Shown here: in pieces, positions 16,899 through 26,225 of the stretch | How positions within the stretch are numbered: position 1 is the first letter of the stretch | Layout: each line of letters begins with the position of its first letter | Source of the DNA: Sphingomonadales bacterium | Lineage (GTDB): Bacteria; Pseudomonadota; Alphaproteobacteria; Sphingomonadales; Sphingomonadaceae | Assembly (NCBI GenBank): GCA_016714795.1 | Contig: JADKCA010000001.1 | Coordinates: forward strand, 806,001-870,000 | Direction of reading: 5' to 3' | Length of the DNA: 64,000 nt | Program-made: the position numbers and the translations under genes | Notes under the pieces: generated by a model | Seen by the model: the letters and a program-made list of their open reading frames with translations, nothing else | Told to the model about the DNA's origin: nothing | Databases searched by the model: none

Positions 16899-17813
16899 TT
16901 ACGGCAGCGGAACCCCGCGCGCGGCGACGAGCACGGCGTACCAGTCCGTCCGCGACCATTTCACACCGAATGCGGACATGCCCTCCACAATCCGCTCCGC
17001 CTGTTGAGAGCCGATGATGGGGATGATCCCCGCCGGATGCGCCATCAGCCAGCTATAGGCCGCCACCGAGCGCGAGACGCCCTGTGCCAGCGCCACCCGG
17101 TCCAGCTCTGCCGCTACGGCCTTGTCGCGCGCGCTCTCCGGGTTCACCAGCCGTCCGCCACCCAGTGGAGACCAGGCCAGCGGCGTCAGGCCCAACATCA
17201 TCGCCTGATCCAGTTCGCCATTTTCAATGCAGTCAATGCGCAGCGGACTGATTTCGGGCTGGGTGGAAACCAGCTTGTGCCCCAGAAACTGATTGAGCGC
17301 CGCCGTCTGGTGAATGGTGAAGTTCGATACGCCCAAAGTGCGGATCTTGCCCGCTGCCACGGCGTCATCAAGCACACGCGCGACCTCTTGGGGGTGCGCC
17401 AAAATGTCGGGGCGGTGGACCTGCCAAAGGTCGATCACGTCGGTCTTCAGGCGCTTGAGCGATGCCTCGATGGCCGCATTCAGATAGGCCGCGCTCTGGT
17501 CATAGGGCAAAGGCGGCATGATCCCGCCCTTGCTTGCCAGCACCATGCGCCCGCGCAATCCGGGTTCTGTCGCCAGCACGTCACCCAGCAAGGCCTCTGC
17601 ATCTCCAAAACCGCCCGCACCGTCAAACCCGTAAATATCCGCCGTGTCGAGCAGATTGGTCCCGGCATCCAGCGCGGTATGGACCAGTCTGGCTGCATCG
17701 GTCGCCGTCCGTCCACCCTCGGCCATTCGCCACATGCCCCATGCGATGGAGGACACGGAAAGGCCGCTCGCGCCCAGGGGTCGGGTAGCAGGCGGCGGAG
17801 GAAGCATGGTCAT
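16899..17813 (-). CDS. smoB: Aldo/keto reductase, probable 6-oxo-glucose reductase (SmoB-like)
   Basis: A 304-residue aldo/keto reductase. The catalytic tetrad is visible as D56 (NLLDTADIYG), Y61, K95 (LASKGG) and H133 (WQVHRP), and the C-terminal cofactor segment is IIPIIGSQ. In the described SMO pathway this enzyme reduces 6-oxo-glucose, released by the monooxygenase, to glucose with NAD(P)H. The start at 17813 overlaps the LacI stop (ATGA), and the gene lies 28 bases before the monooxygenase. Alone the family is broad; the assignment rests on gene order. Confidence 0.82.
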   Translation of the reverse strand: MTMLPPPPATRPLGASGLSVSSIAWGMWRMAEGGRTATDAARLVHTALDAGTNLLDTADIYGFDGAGGFGDAEALLGDVLATEPGLRGRMVLASKGGIMPPLPYDQSAAYLNAAIEASLKRLKTDVIDLWQVHRPDILAHPQEVARVLDDAVAAGKIRTLGVSNFTIHQTAALNQFLGHKLVSTQPEISPLRIDCIENGELDQAMMLGLTPLAWSPLGGGRLVNPESARDKAVAAELDRVALAQGVSRSVAAYSWLMAHPAGIIPIIGSQQAERIVEGMSAFGVKWSRTDWYAVLVAARGVPLP

Positions 17814-18823
17814 AGGGGTTTCCTGTTCGGAGGCGCCACAGAGGCGCGTTCAATGAGTTGATGGGACAGGCGGCGATGGGTGATGTCTCCACCCGCAATC
17901 AGGATCTCGGTGGCGGTATGGGCCAGATCGAACATCGGCTGATGGATTGTGGTGAGTGGCGGCCAGACCGTGCGGGCCAGCGTGGTATCATCAAATCCTG
18001 CCACGGAAAGCTGGTCGGGCAGATCAATGTTGCGATCATGCGCCACCGCCAGCACGCCCGCTGCCATATCGTCATTTGCTGCAAAGATGGCGGTCGGCGG
18101 GTTGGGCAGATCGAGCAGGATGCGCGCAGCCTTTACACCGCTGTCAAAATCAAACTCGCCATCGCACACCAGTTGCGGCTCATAAGCAATGCCTGCCCGG
18201 TCGAGCGCGCGACGATAACCGAACAGCCGGTCATCCGATCCCGCATGATTGGGATGCCCCTTGATGAAGCCGATGCGCCGGTGGCCGAAATTGATCAGGT
18301 GCGTCGTCATGTCATCTGCGGCCTGCGCGTCATCCATGAAGACGGAACTCGTCAGTGCATGGTTCATCCCCGGCGAAATGCGCACAAAGGGAATGTCCAT
18401 TGCTTCCAGCGCGCGGAGAACGGGTTCGCAATCGGTCACGGGCGAGGAGAGGATGATGCCATCGACATGCGTTTCCGAAACCAGCCCGCGCACCTGCTCC
18501 CCCACCATCGGGTCCGCCACGTCGACCGGCTGGGCCAGCAGGCGGATGCCGCCTTCCTGACAGCGAGACCAGCATCCCGTCTGAATCTGGAACATGTAAT
18601 AGGGGCTGTGATTGTCATAGATCAGCGCAATCTGGTTCGATTTGGCGCCAGACAGAATGCGCGCGGCAATGGAGGGGCGGAAATCGAGCGCCTTCATCGC
18701 CGCCTCCACCCGCTCGCGCGTTTCCGCGCTCACATAGGGGTGTCCGTTGAGAACGCGGCTGACGGTCTTCACCGCTACGCCAGCGCGTGCCGCCACATCG
18801 CTGATATTAGACCGCTCACTCAT
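17810..18823 (-). CDS. LacI-family regulator of the sulfoquinovose locus
   Basis: A 337-residue LacI/GalR protein. The N-terminal HTH and hinge are visible (ISDVAARAGVAVKTVSRVLNG, then ARILSGAKSN), followed by a periplasmic-binding-type effector domain (FAANDDMAAGVL, SVAGFDDTTLA). It overlaps both the sulfoquinovosidase stop and the reductase start by four bases, so it is produced from the operon it probably represses. Two matching operator-like sequences lie upstream of the operon and of the downstream transporter pair. A sugar such as sulfoquinovose is the expected inducer. Confidence 0.9.
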   Translation of the reverse strand: MSERSNISDVAARAGVAVKTVSRVLNGHPYVSAETRERVEAAMKALDFRPSIAARILSGAKSNQIALIYDNHSPYYMFQIQTGCWSRCQEGGIRLLAQPVDVADPMVGEQVRGLVSETHVDGIILSSPVTDCEPVLRALEAMDIPFVRISPGMNHALTSSVFMDDAQAADDMTTHLINFGHRRIGFIKGHPNHAGSDDRLFGYRRALDRAGIAYEPQLVCDGEFDFDSGVKAARILLDLPNPPTAIFAANDDMAAGVLAVAHDRNIDLPDQLSVAGFDDTTLARTVWPPLTTIHQPMFDLAHTATEILIAGGDITHRRLSHQLIERASVAPPNRKPL

Positions 18824-20820
18824 TCCGTCTGCACTCCTTCCAGTCCGGCGAACAGCGTAGCAAAGTCGCTGTCCGGGCGGTAGAAGACAGGCGGTTGGCC
18901 AATCGGCGCATCGACCAAATGCAGGCCGGGTTCAAAATCCTGGCCGGACCACACATCACGCCATGGCGTCTCCCCCGGCAGGATGACAGCGCGCGAGACG
19001 GCCCCCTGCTCAATCACCGGAGCCACCAGCAGATCCATGCCATAAAGATACTGGTCCTGCACAGCATACAGGCTCTCATCATCAGGATAATGCAGGAAGA
19101 GCGGACGCTGCGCAGGCATCCCCATCAACGCGGCCTCATCACAGAGATAGCGGACATAGGGGGCCAGTTGATCGTGAATGCGGCTCCAGCGAGCGAAGCA
19201 GGCCAGCAGTTCGGGGGTGGAATCATATTGCAGATTGTCATCGGGCCGGTTGCCCTCATGGCTGCGCATCACGGGCGAAAAGGCGGCGAGTTCACACCAG
19301 CGCTGCATCAGTTCGACGGTGCGAACATTGCCATGGAGTGAGGTATATCCGCCGCAATCCGAATGGCTGTACGCATTGCCGACCAGCCCCGATGACAGCG
19401 CGGCGGTGATGACCGTCCCGATCCCGTCATGCCGGGTGAAATCGACCGACTGATCCCCCGCCCAGAGCAACGGACAATGCGCCTGCACGCCGGAAAAGCC
19501 CGCGCGCATGAAGAACAGCGCGTCTCCCGTCTTGCCGCGCGATGCCACAGCCTGTTCGTTGACCTGCGCCCACAGCACCGGCCAGCGATTATGCGCCTCC
19601 ATCGGGTCAGAACCGTCATGAAGCCGCACATCGGTGGGAAGATACTCGCCGAAATCGGCCATCCAGCCCGATACGCCCATATCGAGCATTTCGCAGCCCA
19701 GCACCTTTTCCGCAAACCAGTCACGCGTTTCGGCGCGGGTGAAATCGATCACACCGCAATCAAACTCGCCGAAATCGACCAGATAGGGCACGTCCTCGTC
19801 GGGCTTCAGGCAGAAATGCCCTTTCTCGGCGGCCTCTTCATACAGGATGCCATCCGCCGCAAGATACGGATTGGCATAGGCGAGAAAGCGGATGCCCCGC
19901 GCGTGCAGGGCGGCAATTTGCGCGGGCAGATCACGATAACGCTGCTGATCGCGCCGCCAATCCCAGAACAGGCGGCGGCCAAAGCTGGTTTCGCGAATGC
20001 CCGCCCAGTCTTCGCACCATATGGCGGAGACGGCGGTGCCTGCGGCGATAAACGCTTCGAGCCGCTCAAAACTGCGGCTGCCATCTTTCAGGCCGACGAT
20101 CGCACCGCCGATTGCCCAATCGGGCAAGGGCGGCTGATGCCCGAACCGCTCTGACAAGGCCGCAACGAGCGGCATAGGCCCATCGGCAGCAAACATCTCG
20201 AACCGCGCGCTTCCGCTCCACACTTCTATGCGGTGGCAGGCCGGATCGGTGAAATCCAGCACAGAATAGCAGCTTGCATCCAGATGCACTGCCAGCCAGC
20301 GCGACGTGAGGAAGGTGGGTTGCGGATAGTTGGTGGTCCAGTAATCCCCGCCCGCCATGCCCTGCGCGTCCATGGTTTGCGTCAGCGCAGTGGATTTGTC
20401 GCGACCCACGCCGGGCTCGCTTGTCCACATCGGAAAGGCACGGCCATTGAGCGCGAGATAGCTCATCTGTTCGCCGCCACCCCACACCGTTTCGCCATGC
20501 TGGGCGTGGAAGCTCAGCCAGAGCCGATCCATCGCCGCGTCCAGCGCCGTGACGGTCAGACCGGCATCGTCCCACGCGATTCTTGCGCTGTCCGATTCGG
20601 AGGAACACAGCACGACCGCATTTTCCTCCGCGCGCCATCCAGCGGGTGACAGGCTATGCGTCGGCTTGTCCTCGATCCGGAAATTGCCATGCCGCATCGT
20701 TACATCGGGCGCGCCCCGGGCCATGACCAGCGCCGGACAGACGGAACGGTGGCTCAAGAGCAAATGGCCCGCAAAATGCAGGTCAAACCCGTCTTCCACT
20801 GCCTCTAACCGCCAGTCCAC
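18820..20820 (-). CDS. smoI: GH31 sulfoquinovosidase (YihQ/SmoI-like)
   Basis: A GH31 glycosidase of about 666 residues, near the 678 of E. coli YihQ. Counting from GTG at 20820, the nucleophile is D389 (WMADFGEYLPTD, YihQ D405) and the acid/base is D456 (WAGDQ, YihQ D472). The YihQ sulfonate-binding residues R301, W304 and Y508 match R283 and W286 (FGRRLFW) and Y492 (CGGYT). Long blocks such as GGGEQMSY and SHEGNRPDDN are also YihQ-like. It would free sulfoquinovose from plant sulfolipid-derived glycosides, probably in the cytoplasm since no signal peptide is seen. The start is uncertain: GTG 20820 or TTG 20826; no nearby ATG exists, and the open frame to 22074 only shadows the receptor gene. 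Confidence 0.93.
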   Translation of the reverse strand: MDWRLEAVEDGFDLHFAGHLLLSHRSVCPALVMARGAPDVTMRHGNFRIEDKPTHSLSPAGWRAEENAVVLCSSESDSARIAWDDAGLTVTALDAAMDRLWLSFHAQHGETVWGGGEQMSYLALNGRAFPMWTSEPGVGRDKSTALTQTMDAQGMAGGDYWTTNYPQPTFLTSRWLAVHLDASCYSVLDFTDPACHRIEVWSGSARFEMFAADGPMPLVAALSERFGHQPPLPDWAIGGAIVGLKDGSRSFERLEAFIAAGTAVSAIWCEDWAGIRETSFGRRLFWDWRRDQQRYRDLPAQIAALHARGIRFLAYANPYLAADGILYEEAAEKGHFCLKPDEDVPYLVDFGEFDCGVIDFTRAETRDWFAEKVLGCEMLDMGVSGWMADFGEYLPTDVRLHDGSDPMEAHNRWPVLWAQVNEQAVASRGKTGDALFFMRAGFSGVQAHCPLLWAGDQSVDFTRHDGIGTVITAALSSGLVGNAYSHSDCGGYTSLHGNVRTVELMQRWCELAAFSPVMRSHEGNRPDDNLQYDSTPELLACFARWSRIHDQLAPYVRYLCDEAALMGMPAQRPLFLHYPDDESLYAVQDQYLYGMDLLVAPVIEQGAVSRAVILPGETPWRDVWSGQDFEPGLHLVDAPIGQPPVFYRPDSDFATLFAGLEGVQTE

Positions 20821-20843
20821 TCCCAAATCCGTCCTGCTTTCAA

Positions 20844-20869
20844 CGGCTGTTGTGCAAAAGACACAGCCG
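20844..20869. promoter_or_regulatory. Inverted repeat near the sulfoquinovosidase start
   Basis: CGGCTGT at 20844-20850 and ACAGCCG at 20863-20869 form a 26-base dyad with a 12-base centre, about 24 bases before the glycosidase start. It could be a second regulator site or a leader hairpin; it is not shared with the transporter promoter. Confidence 0.3.
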
Positions 20870-20878
20870 AGCCTGTCT

Positions 20879-20903
20879 TGATATGACACCGCTTGACATA
20901 TCT
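20879..20903. promoter_or_regulatory. Candidate LacI-type operator between sulfoquinovosidase and TonB receptor
   Basis: A 25-base near-palindrome with 10-base arms (GATATG/CATATC core) and centre CCGCT, overlapping a TTGACA at 20893-20898 that may be the -35 box of the receptor. Bases 20880-20902 agree at 18 of 23 positions with 26201-26223. Both copies keep ATATGACACCG and GACAT. Position and sharing suggest the locus LacI regulator binds here. Confidence 0.5.
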
Positions 20904-21018
20904 GTCTCCCGGCATCATTGCAAGGCTCCGCAGCGGTAATGGCACGAGCCAGCCGCGCACCGTTACCGTTCGCGGGGCGAAGCCTCATCGGTCGCGTCCC
21001 AAGGGGAGGAGCCAATCC

Positions 21019-23379
21019 ATGAAACTGCAATTCCGCACATCCACCGCCCTGTCTGCCATCGTGCTGGCCTTCTCGGCCTATGCTGCACCTGCCGTTGCGC
21101 AAGACGCGCCGGACGATGATCCCGCTCTGGGCGAAATCGTCGTCACCGCGCAGAAGCGCGAAGAAAACCTCCAGTCGGTGCCGCTCGCCATTTCCGTGAT
21201 CGGCTCCGAACAGCTGGACCGCAGTGGCAGCCTGACGCTGGAAAGCGCCCAATATATGGTGCCCAGCCTCAACTTCCGCAAAGCAGGCACGACGCTCAAC
21301 CAGGCGCTGTTCTTGCGCGGCGTTGGCACGATCAACTTCTCCATCGCCGCCGAACCCTCGGTCGCCGCCGTTCTGGACGGCGTGGTGCTGAGCCGCGCGG
21401 GCGAAGGCTTCACCGATCTGTTCGACGTGGAGCGGATCGAAGTGCTGCGCGGACCGCAGGGTACATTGTTCGGCAAGAATGCCTCCGCCGGTGTCGTCTC
21501 GATTGTCACCAAGCGCCCCACCGATGCCTTTGAAGGCACGGTGGAAGGCACCGTGGCCGAAGGCGGCGAATATCGCGGTCGCGCCACAATCAATCTGCCG
21601 ATGGGCGAGAACATCCGTTCGCGCTTCACCGGCTTTTACGGCAGCTATGACGGCAATATCCGCAACCTGACGACCGGCAAGGACGTCAACGGATACAAGC
21701 ATTATGGCGTGCGCGGCGTGGTTGAGGCTAATCTGGGTGATACCGTGACGCTGACGCTGCGCGGTGATTGGCGCAAGGCGAATGATGATTGCTGCGCGGA
21801 AATCATCGGCACCGTGCCGACCAACGCTGCTGCTGGCATTCTGGCCGCGACCGGCATCAAGGGAGACGGCACCCGCGCGGTCAAGCAAAACCTGACCACC
21901 GCCACCAAGGAAAAGAGCTGGGGCGTCTCGCTTCAGGCCGATGTGGAGCTGGGCGAGCATGTGCTGACGGCGATCACGTCCTATCGCGGCTGGGACAATA
22001 CCGAAATCCGCGATGGCGATTGGGTCGATCAACCCTATGTCGGCATCAACCAGTTGCACGATGATGGTCCGCAAACCAGCAAGACCTTCACGCAGGAAAT
22101 CCGTCTCGCCTCGCCCACCGGCCAGTTCCTCGAATATGTGTTGGGGGCCTATTACTCGAAGGCGGATTCGGATCGGACCTTCAGTCGCTCGGTGATCTCC
22201 TGCACGGCGTCCACGCTGGCGGCGGTGAATGGTGCTGTTCCCTGCTCCACGACGCCCGGGGTTTCGACCATCACCACGCCCTATGGCTCGGCCGATTTCG
22301 GTTCGACGTTCAAGAATTTTGCGCTCTTCGGGCAGGCGACGCTCAACCTGTCTGAACGGCTCCGCCTAATCGGCGGGCTGCGCTGGACGCAGGACAAGCT
22401 GAACGTCTTCCACATCCGCCGCACGACGCTGGCTGGCCCTGGCATCGGCGGCAATTTTGATGCCGGCGTCTATAACAATGGCGCGCTCGCTCCGGCTCCC
22501 GGCACGGGGTTCCTCGCCGGGGCGTCCAACAGCATTCCCTTCACTGCCAACACGAAAAACGACAATTTCTCGGGCAAGGCTGCTCTCCAGTTTGATCTGA
22601 CCGACGACATCATGGCCTATGCCAGCTACACGCGCGGCTATAAGGGGCCCGCCTATAACGTGTTCTTCAACATGGCCTCGATCCACACCAACGTGATCGA
22701 GCCGGAAACCGTGAACGCTTATGAAGGCGGGTTGAAGAACAGCTTTCTGGACGGCGCACTGGTCGTCAACTTGGCGGGCTTTTATGCCAAATATAACAAT
22801 TATCAGGCGAACAGCCCGGATATTGTCAATCTGGTGCGGACGACGCGCCTGATCAACGCGGGGACCATTTCCACCAAGGGGTTCGAAATGGACTTCCTGG
22901 CGCGCCCTTCGCGCAATTTCAGCATCAATGGCGGCCTAGCCTACACAAAGGCACGCGTGCTGAACTTCCTGCTGCCGCCGGGCGCCAATGCTGCCGATCT
23001 GGTGCCCAGTGGAACGCCTCTGGCCAACGCGCCAGACTGGAAAATGTCTCTGGGTGCGCAATATGACTGGGAAACGGGCGGTTTCGCCAATGTCGAACTC
23101 GCAGCGAACCTGGCGATGCAGTCAGACCAGCTCTATGAACTCAGCCCCAACCCGGTAGTGCGGCGCGCCACGACGGTGGACGGCTATGCCACGGTCGATG
23201 CGTCCATTGCGCTGGCCGATCCGTCGGACCGCTGGAAGCTGACGCTGTTCGTGAAGAACCTGTTCGACAAGAGCTATGCCGCATCGATCATCTCGGGTGG
23301 TCAGGGCGGTTCCTACCGCTACATCATCCCGCGCGAAGCGGACCGCTATTTCGGGCTAACCGGCAAATTCAACTTCTGA
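21019..23379 (+). CDS. TonB-dependent receptor, probable sulfoquinovoside uptake
   Basis: A 786-residue receptor. Signal peptide MKLQFRTSTALSAIVLAFSAYA... cleaves near AVAQDAP; the TonB-box region is EIVVTAQKR, the plug follows, and the barrel ends in LTGKFNF. The start at 21019 has a strong AAGGGGAGGA site. It is divergent from the sulfoquinovosidase operon across 198 bases holding operator candidates, and a terminator follows. By context it imports sulfoquinovosyl glycerol or similar glycosides across the outer membrane. SMO loci described in Rhizobiales use an ABC importer; a TonB receptor fits sphingomonad habits. Confidence 0.9.
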   Translation: MKLQFRTSTALSAIVLAFSAYAAPAVAQDAPDDDPALGEIVVTAQKREENLQSVPLAISVIGSEQLDRSGSLTLESAQYMVPSLNFRKAGTTLNQALFLRGVGTINFSIAAEPSVAAVLDGVVLSRAGEGFTDLFDVERIEVLRGPQGTLFGKNASAGVVSIVTKRPTDAFEGTVEGTVAEGGEYRGRATINLPMGENIRSRFTGFYGSYDGNIRNLTTGKDVNGYKHYGVRGVVEANLGDTVTLTLRGDWRKANDDCCAEIIGTVPTNAAAGILAATGIKGDGTRAVKQNLTTATKEKSWGVSLQADVELGEHVLTAITSYRGWDNTEIRDGDWVDQPYVGINQLHDDGPQTSKTFTQEIRLASPTGQFLEYVLGAYYSKADSDRTFSRSVISCTASTLAAVNGAVPCSTTPGVSTITTPYGSADFGSTFKNFALFGQATLNLSERLRLIGGLRWTQDKLNVFHIRRTTLAGPGIGGNFDAGVYNNGALAPAPGTGFLAGASNSIPFTANTKNDNFSGKAALQFDLTDDIMAYASYTRGYKGPAYNVFFNMASIHTNVIEPETVNAYEGGLKNSFLDGALVVNLAGFYAKYNNYQANSPDIVNLVRTTRLINAGTISTKGFEMDFLARPSRNFSINGGLAYTKARVLNFLLPPGANAADLVPSGTPLANAPDWKMSLGAQYDWETGGFANVELAANLAMQSDQLYELSPNPVVRRATTVDGYATVDASIALADPSDRWKLTLFVKNLFDKSYAASIISGGQGGSYRYIIPREADRYFGLTGKFNF

Positions 23380-23408
23380 TCGGGTGATACACCCATCGGG
23401 TCGCAACG

Positions 23409-23440
23409 AGGCTCCTTGTCGCAAGGCTGGGGGCCTTTTT
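23409..23440 (+). terminator. Rho-independent terminator of the TonB receptor gene
   Basis: Arms AGGCTCC (23409-23415) and GGGGGCCT (23429-23436) enclose an inner CCTTG/CAAGG hairpin and run into five Ts. It lies 30 bases past the receptor stop. Confidence 0.7.
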
Positions 23441-23483
23441 GCTGCGCCCGAACAATTGACGCCGGGCGCGACTTTGGGCAGGA

Positions 23484-23506
23484 GACTGTAAGTCACACAT
23501 ACAGTC
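23484..23506. promoter_or_regulatory. Perfect dyad upstream of the aldehyde dehydrogenase
   Basis: GACTGTA (23484-23490) and TACAGTC (23500-23506) form a perfect inverted repeat with a nine-base spacer, 28 bases before the dehydrogenase ATG. It does not resemble the LacI-type sites of the locus, so another regulator may act here. Confidence 0.4.
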
Positions 23507-23534
23507 TATCGCTTCAGCAAAGGCCCATCCGATC

Positions 23535-24884
23535 ATGACCAATGCCACGCCTACCGCCGCCGCCCTCGCTCCCGAAATCGCACGCATTTTCGCGCTTCAG
23601 CAAGAGCATCAATGGGCAGCCAAGGCCTCTTCCGCCGCGGAGCGCAAAGCCAAACTTGCCCGATTGAAAGCTGCCGTGGAATCCCATGCGGATGATATTG
23701 TCGCCGCTGTTCTGGAAGACACGCGCAAGCCCGAAGCTGAAATCCGCGTGACGGAAGTGATGAACATCGTCGGCAATGTGCAGCGCAATATCGACAATCT
23801 CGACGCCTGGATGACCCCGACGCAGGTCGCCACATCCATGAACCCGGCGGACAGTGCCGAAATCCGGTATGAAGCGCGTGGCGTGTGCCTGATCCTCGGG
23901 CCGTGGAATTTCCCTCTGGGCCTCACACTCGGCCCGGTTGCGGCGGCCATCGCGGCAGGCAATTGCTGCATGGTGAAGCTGACCGACCTGTGCCCCGCCA
24001 CTGCGCGGGTGGCCGCAACCATCATCCGCGAAGCCTTTGACGAGCGCGATGTGGCGCTGTTCGAGGGCGATGTCAGCGTGGCGACCGCGCTGCTTGATCT
24101 GCCCTTCCACCATATCTTCTTCACAGGCTCCACCCGCGTTGGCAAGATCGTGATGACGGCAGCGGCCAGGAATCTCGCCAGTGTCACGCTCGAACTCGGC
24201 GGGAAATCACCGGTAATCATCGATGATGGCGCGGATATCGATCTGATCGCCGCGCAGCTCGCCAATGCCAAGCAGTTCAACGGCGGGCAAGCGTGCATCT
24301 GCCCGGACTATGTGTTTGTTAAGCCCGACAAGCAGGCTCAGCTGGTGGACGGCTTCAAAGCCAATGTGGCGAAAAATCTCTATTCGGAAAGCGGCGAAAT
24401 CCGAAAGGAAGCAATTGCCCAGATCGTCAACAAGGCCAATTTTGATCGCGTGAAGGCCATGGTGGACGACGCGCTGGCGCAAGGGGCAACCGTTGCGGCA
24501 GGCGGCGTTCTGGATGAGACTGACCTCACCATCCACCCCACCATGCTGACCAATGTCACACCGCAGATGAAGATCCTTCAGAATGAAATCTTCGCGCCGG
24601 TTCTGCCGGTGATGACCTATGATACGCTTGATCAGGCGATCAGCTATATCGAAGCGCGCGACAAGCCGCTGGCGCTCTACGTCTACAGCCCCAATGAAGA
24701 AGCTGTGGAGCAGGTGCTGGCCCGCACGTCATCGGGCGGCGTGACCGTGAACGGGGTTTTCTCGCACTATCTGGAAAACAACCTGCCCTTCGGCGGCGTC
24801 AACCATAGCGGCATGGGCAGCTATCACGGCGTGTTCGGGTTCAAGGCCTTCTCGCACGAACGGGCCGTGTACCGGCATCGGTAA
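23535..24884 (+). CDS. Aldehyde dehydrogenase, coniferyl-aldehyde dehydrogenase/class 3 type
   Basis: A 449-residue class-3-type aldehyde dehydrogenase, short of the 480-500 residues of class 1. The cofactor and active-site motifs are visible: LGPWNFPLGL, FTGSTRVGK, the general base in TLELGGKSP, and the catalytic cysteine in GGQACICPDYV. These enzymes oxidise long-chain or aromatic aldehydes such as coniferyl aldehyde with NAD. The ATG at 23535 has a weak AAAGG site. It lies between the sulfoquinovoside receptor and the MFS gene but behind its own dyad, so its role in the sulfosugar locus is open: it may serve an aldehyde from the glycoside aglycone or another pathway. Confidence 0.88.
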   Translation: MTNATPTAAALAPEIARIFALQQEHQWAAKASSAAERKAKLARLKAAVESHADDIVAAVLEDTRKPEAEIRVTEVMNIVGNVQRNIDNLDAWMTPTQVATSMNPADSAEIRYEARGVCLILGPWNFPLGLTLGPVAAAIAAGNCCMVKLTDLCPATARVAATIIREAFDERDVALFEGDVSVATALLDLPFHHIFFTGSTRVGKIVMTAAARNLASVTLELGGKSPVIIDDGADIDLIAAQLANAKQFNGGQACICPDYVFVKPDKQAQLVDGFKANVAKNLYSESGEIRKEAIAQIVNKANFDRVKAMVDDALAQGATVAAGGVLDETDLTIHPTMLTNVTPQMKILQNEIFAPVLPVMTYDTLDQAISYIEARDKPLALYVYSPNEEAVEQVLARTSSGGVTVNGVFSHYLENNLPFGGVNHSGMGSYHGVFGFKAFSHERAVYRHR

Positions 24885-24894
24885 GGGGCAGCCC

Positions 24895-26118
24895 TCACCC
24901 TTCCAGCTTTGGCACCCACAGGTGGATCCACGCCAGCGCCGCCAGATACGCGCCGCCGCAGATGACGAACATCGGCGCATAGCCGTGCCCGTTTTGAAGC
25001 GACCAGCCTGCAAACTCGATGATGCCTGTGCCGCTGAGATTGCCTGCTACCGCTCCCAGTGCGATCACGCTGGCGACGCGGATGGCAGGCACAATGTCTG
25101 CCGTCATCCCGAAAATGTTGGTGGAAAAGCCCTGATGGGCAAACAGTCCCATGCCGATCAGCAGGGCGGCAACCCAGGGGCTGGTCGCGAGCATGGCGAG
25201 CGGCATGGCCAGTACCACCAGCGCATAGAACAGCATCGAGGCCTTGCGCGCGCTGTTACCGCTCATCCCGCGTGAGAGGAGAATGGGATAAAGCGCGCCG
25301 GACGTGATCGCTCCCAATGCGGCAAGGCTGAAGATGATCGCGATCGGCCAGCCCAATTGCCCTTGCCCCAGACCGAACACGCGGCTGAAATAATCGGGCA
25401 TCCAGAACAGGACGAACCACCAGACGCAATCGGTGAGAGCCTTTGCGCCAATAACCGCCCAACTCCGCCGGTCGCGCAGCAATTCGCCCCAATTGACCGG
25501 TGCGCGTTCGGGCAAATCGCCCATCGGCTTCAGGTCGCGCGTGCCCCACCACCAGCCAATCAACCAGACGAAACCAAGCGCGCCGGTGACAAGAAAGGCC
25601 GCTTTCCAGCCAAAGGCAAGCGCGAAGGGCGGGATGAGCAGCGGTGTGAGAATGGCACCGATATTGGGTGCGGTGTTGATCAGCCCAATGGCCAGATTGC
25701 GCTGTTTGGGCGGCATATAGAGCGTGGCGGCCTTGATCCCGGCAGGGGTGCTGACCGTTTCCCCCACTGCCAGCACCACGCGCGCAGCGACAAATTGTTG
25801 CACAGTCTGCGCCAGCGCGTGTGCCATGCCAGCGGCACTCCACACGATGATGGCAATGCCATAGGCCATTCGCACACCCAGCCGGTCAATGAACCAGCCG
25901 ATAAACAGAAAGGCCGAAGCCGCCGCGATCTGGAAGGTGGAGCCCAGATGTGCATAGTCGCGGTCGCTCCACCCGAACTCAGCTTCCAGAGTGGGCTTGA
26001 GCAACGCCAGCACCTGCCTGTCTACATAGTTGAGCGCATTACCTGCAAACAGCAGGATGATGAGCAGGATCATGGTCCTGCGCTGGCCAGCTGTCATGCC
26101 ATGTTCCTGCATCGTCAT
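24895..26118 (-). CDS. MFS transporter, ACS/hexuronate type
   Basis: A 407-residue MFS protein with about 12 membrane segments, beginning MTMQEHGMTAGQRRTMILLII. YVDRQVLALLKPTLEAEFGW is the usual start of hexuronate/anion:cation symporters of the ExuT type. The start at 26118 is set by GAGGAG seven bases upstream; the frame extended to 26382 runs over the divergent promoter. It is divergent from the YeiH gene and shares a promoter with a copy of the locus operator, so it probably brings sulfoquinovose or its glycosides through the inner membrane. Sugar-acid-type carriers are reasonable for an anionic sulfosugar. Confidence 0.85.
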   Translation of the reverse strand: MTMQEHGMTAGQRRTMILLIILLFAGNALNYVDRQVLALLKPTLEAEFGWSDRDYAHLGSTFQIAAASAFLFIGWFIDRLGVRMAYGIAIIVWSAAGMAHALAQTVQQFVAARVVLAVGETVSTPAGIKAATLYMPPKQRNLAIGLINTAPNIGAILTPLLIPPFALAFGWKAAFLVTGALGFVWLIGWWWGTRDLKPMGDLPERAPVNWGELLRDRRSWAVIGAKALTDCVWWFVLFWMPDYFSRVFGLGQGQLGWPIAIIFSLAALGAITSGALYPILLSRGMSGNSARKASMLFYALVVLAMPLAMLATSPWVAALLIGMGLFAHQGFSTNIFGMTADIVPAIRVASVIALGAVAGNLSGTGIIEFAGWSLQNGHGYAPMFVICGGAYLAALAWIHLWVPKLEG

Positions 26119-26200
26119 GCCCGGCTCCTCATCCGGTGCGAGTGTGCCCCCGCCTTCATTCCGCTTGCAGATTAGCGCATCGCGGGCATAAGGAAAGGAG

Positions 26201-26225
26201 AATATGACACCGTAGGACATGTCAT
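26201..26225. promoter_or_regulatory. Second copy of the candidate LacI-type operator
   Basis: Bases 26201-26223 match 20880-20902 at 18 of 23 positions, including ATATGACACCG and GACAT. The arms ATGACA (26204-26209) and TGTCAT (26220-26225) form a perfect dyad. It lies 83 bases upstream of the MFS start and 15 bases before the YeiH ATG. The stretch also reads AAGGAG then ATG-ACA-CCG-TAG, a possible three-codon leader frame. Confidence 0.5.

Noticed and set aside
18820..20820. GH31 alpha-glucosidase or alpha-xylosidase
   Set aside because: The YihQ sulfonate-binding residues and several long YihQ-like blocks are present, which ordinary GH31 enzymes lack.
20827..22074. N-terminal extension of the sulfoquinovosidase frame to 1084 residues
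   Set aside because: It runs antisense through the TonB receptor gene and has no resemblance to GH31 proteins; similarity to YihQ begins near 20820.
26204..26215. Three-codon leader peptide (ATG-ACA-CCG-TAG) before yeiH
   Set aside because: It has a good ribosome site, but the same ATGACACCG core recurs in the other promoter, where it fits an operator better; kept only as a remark.
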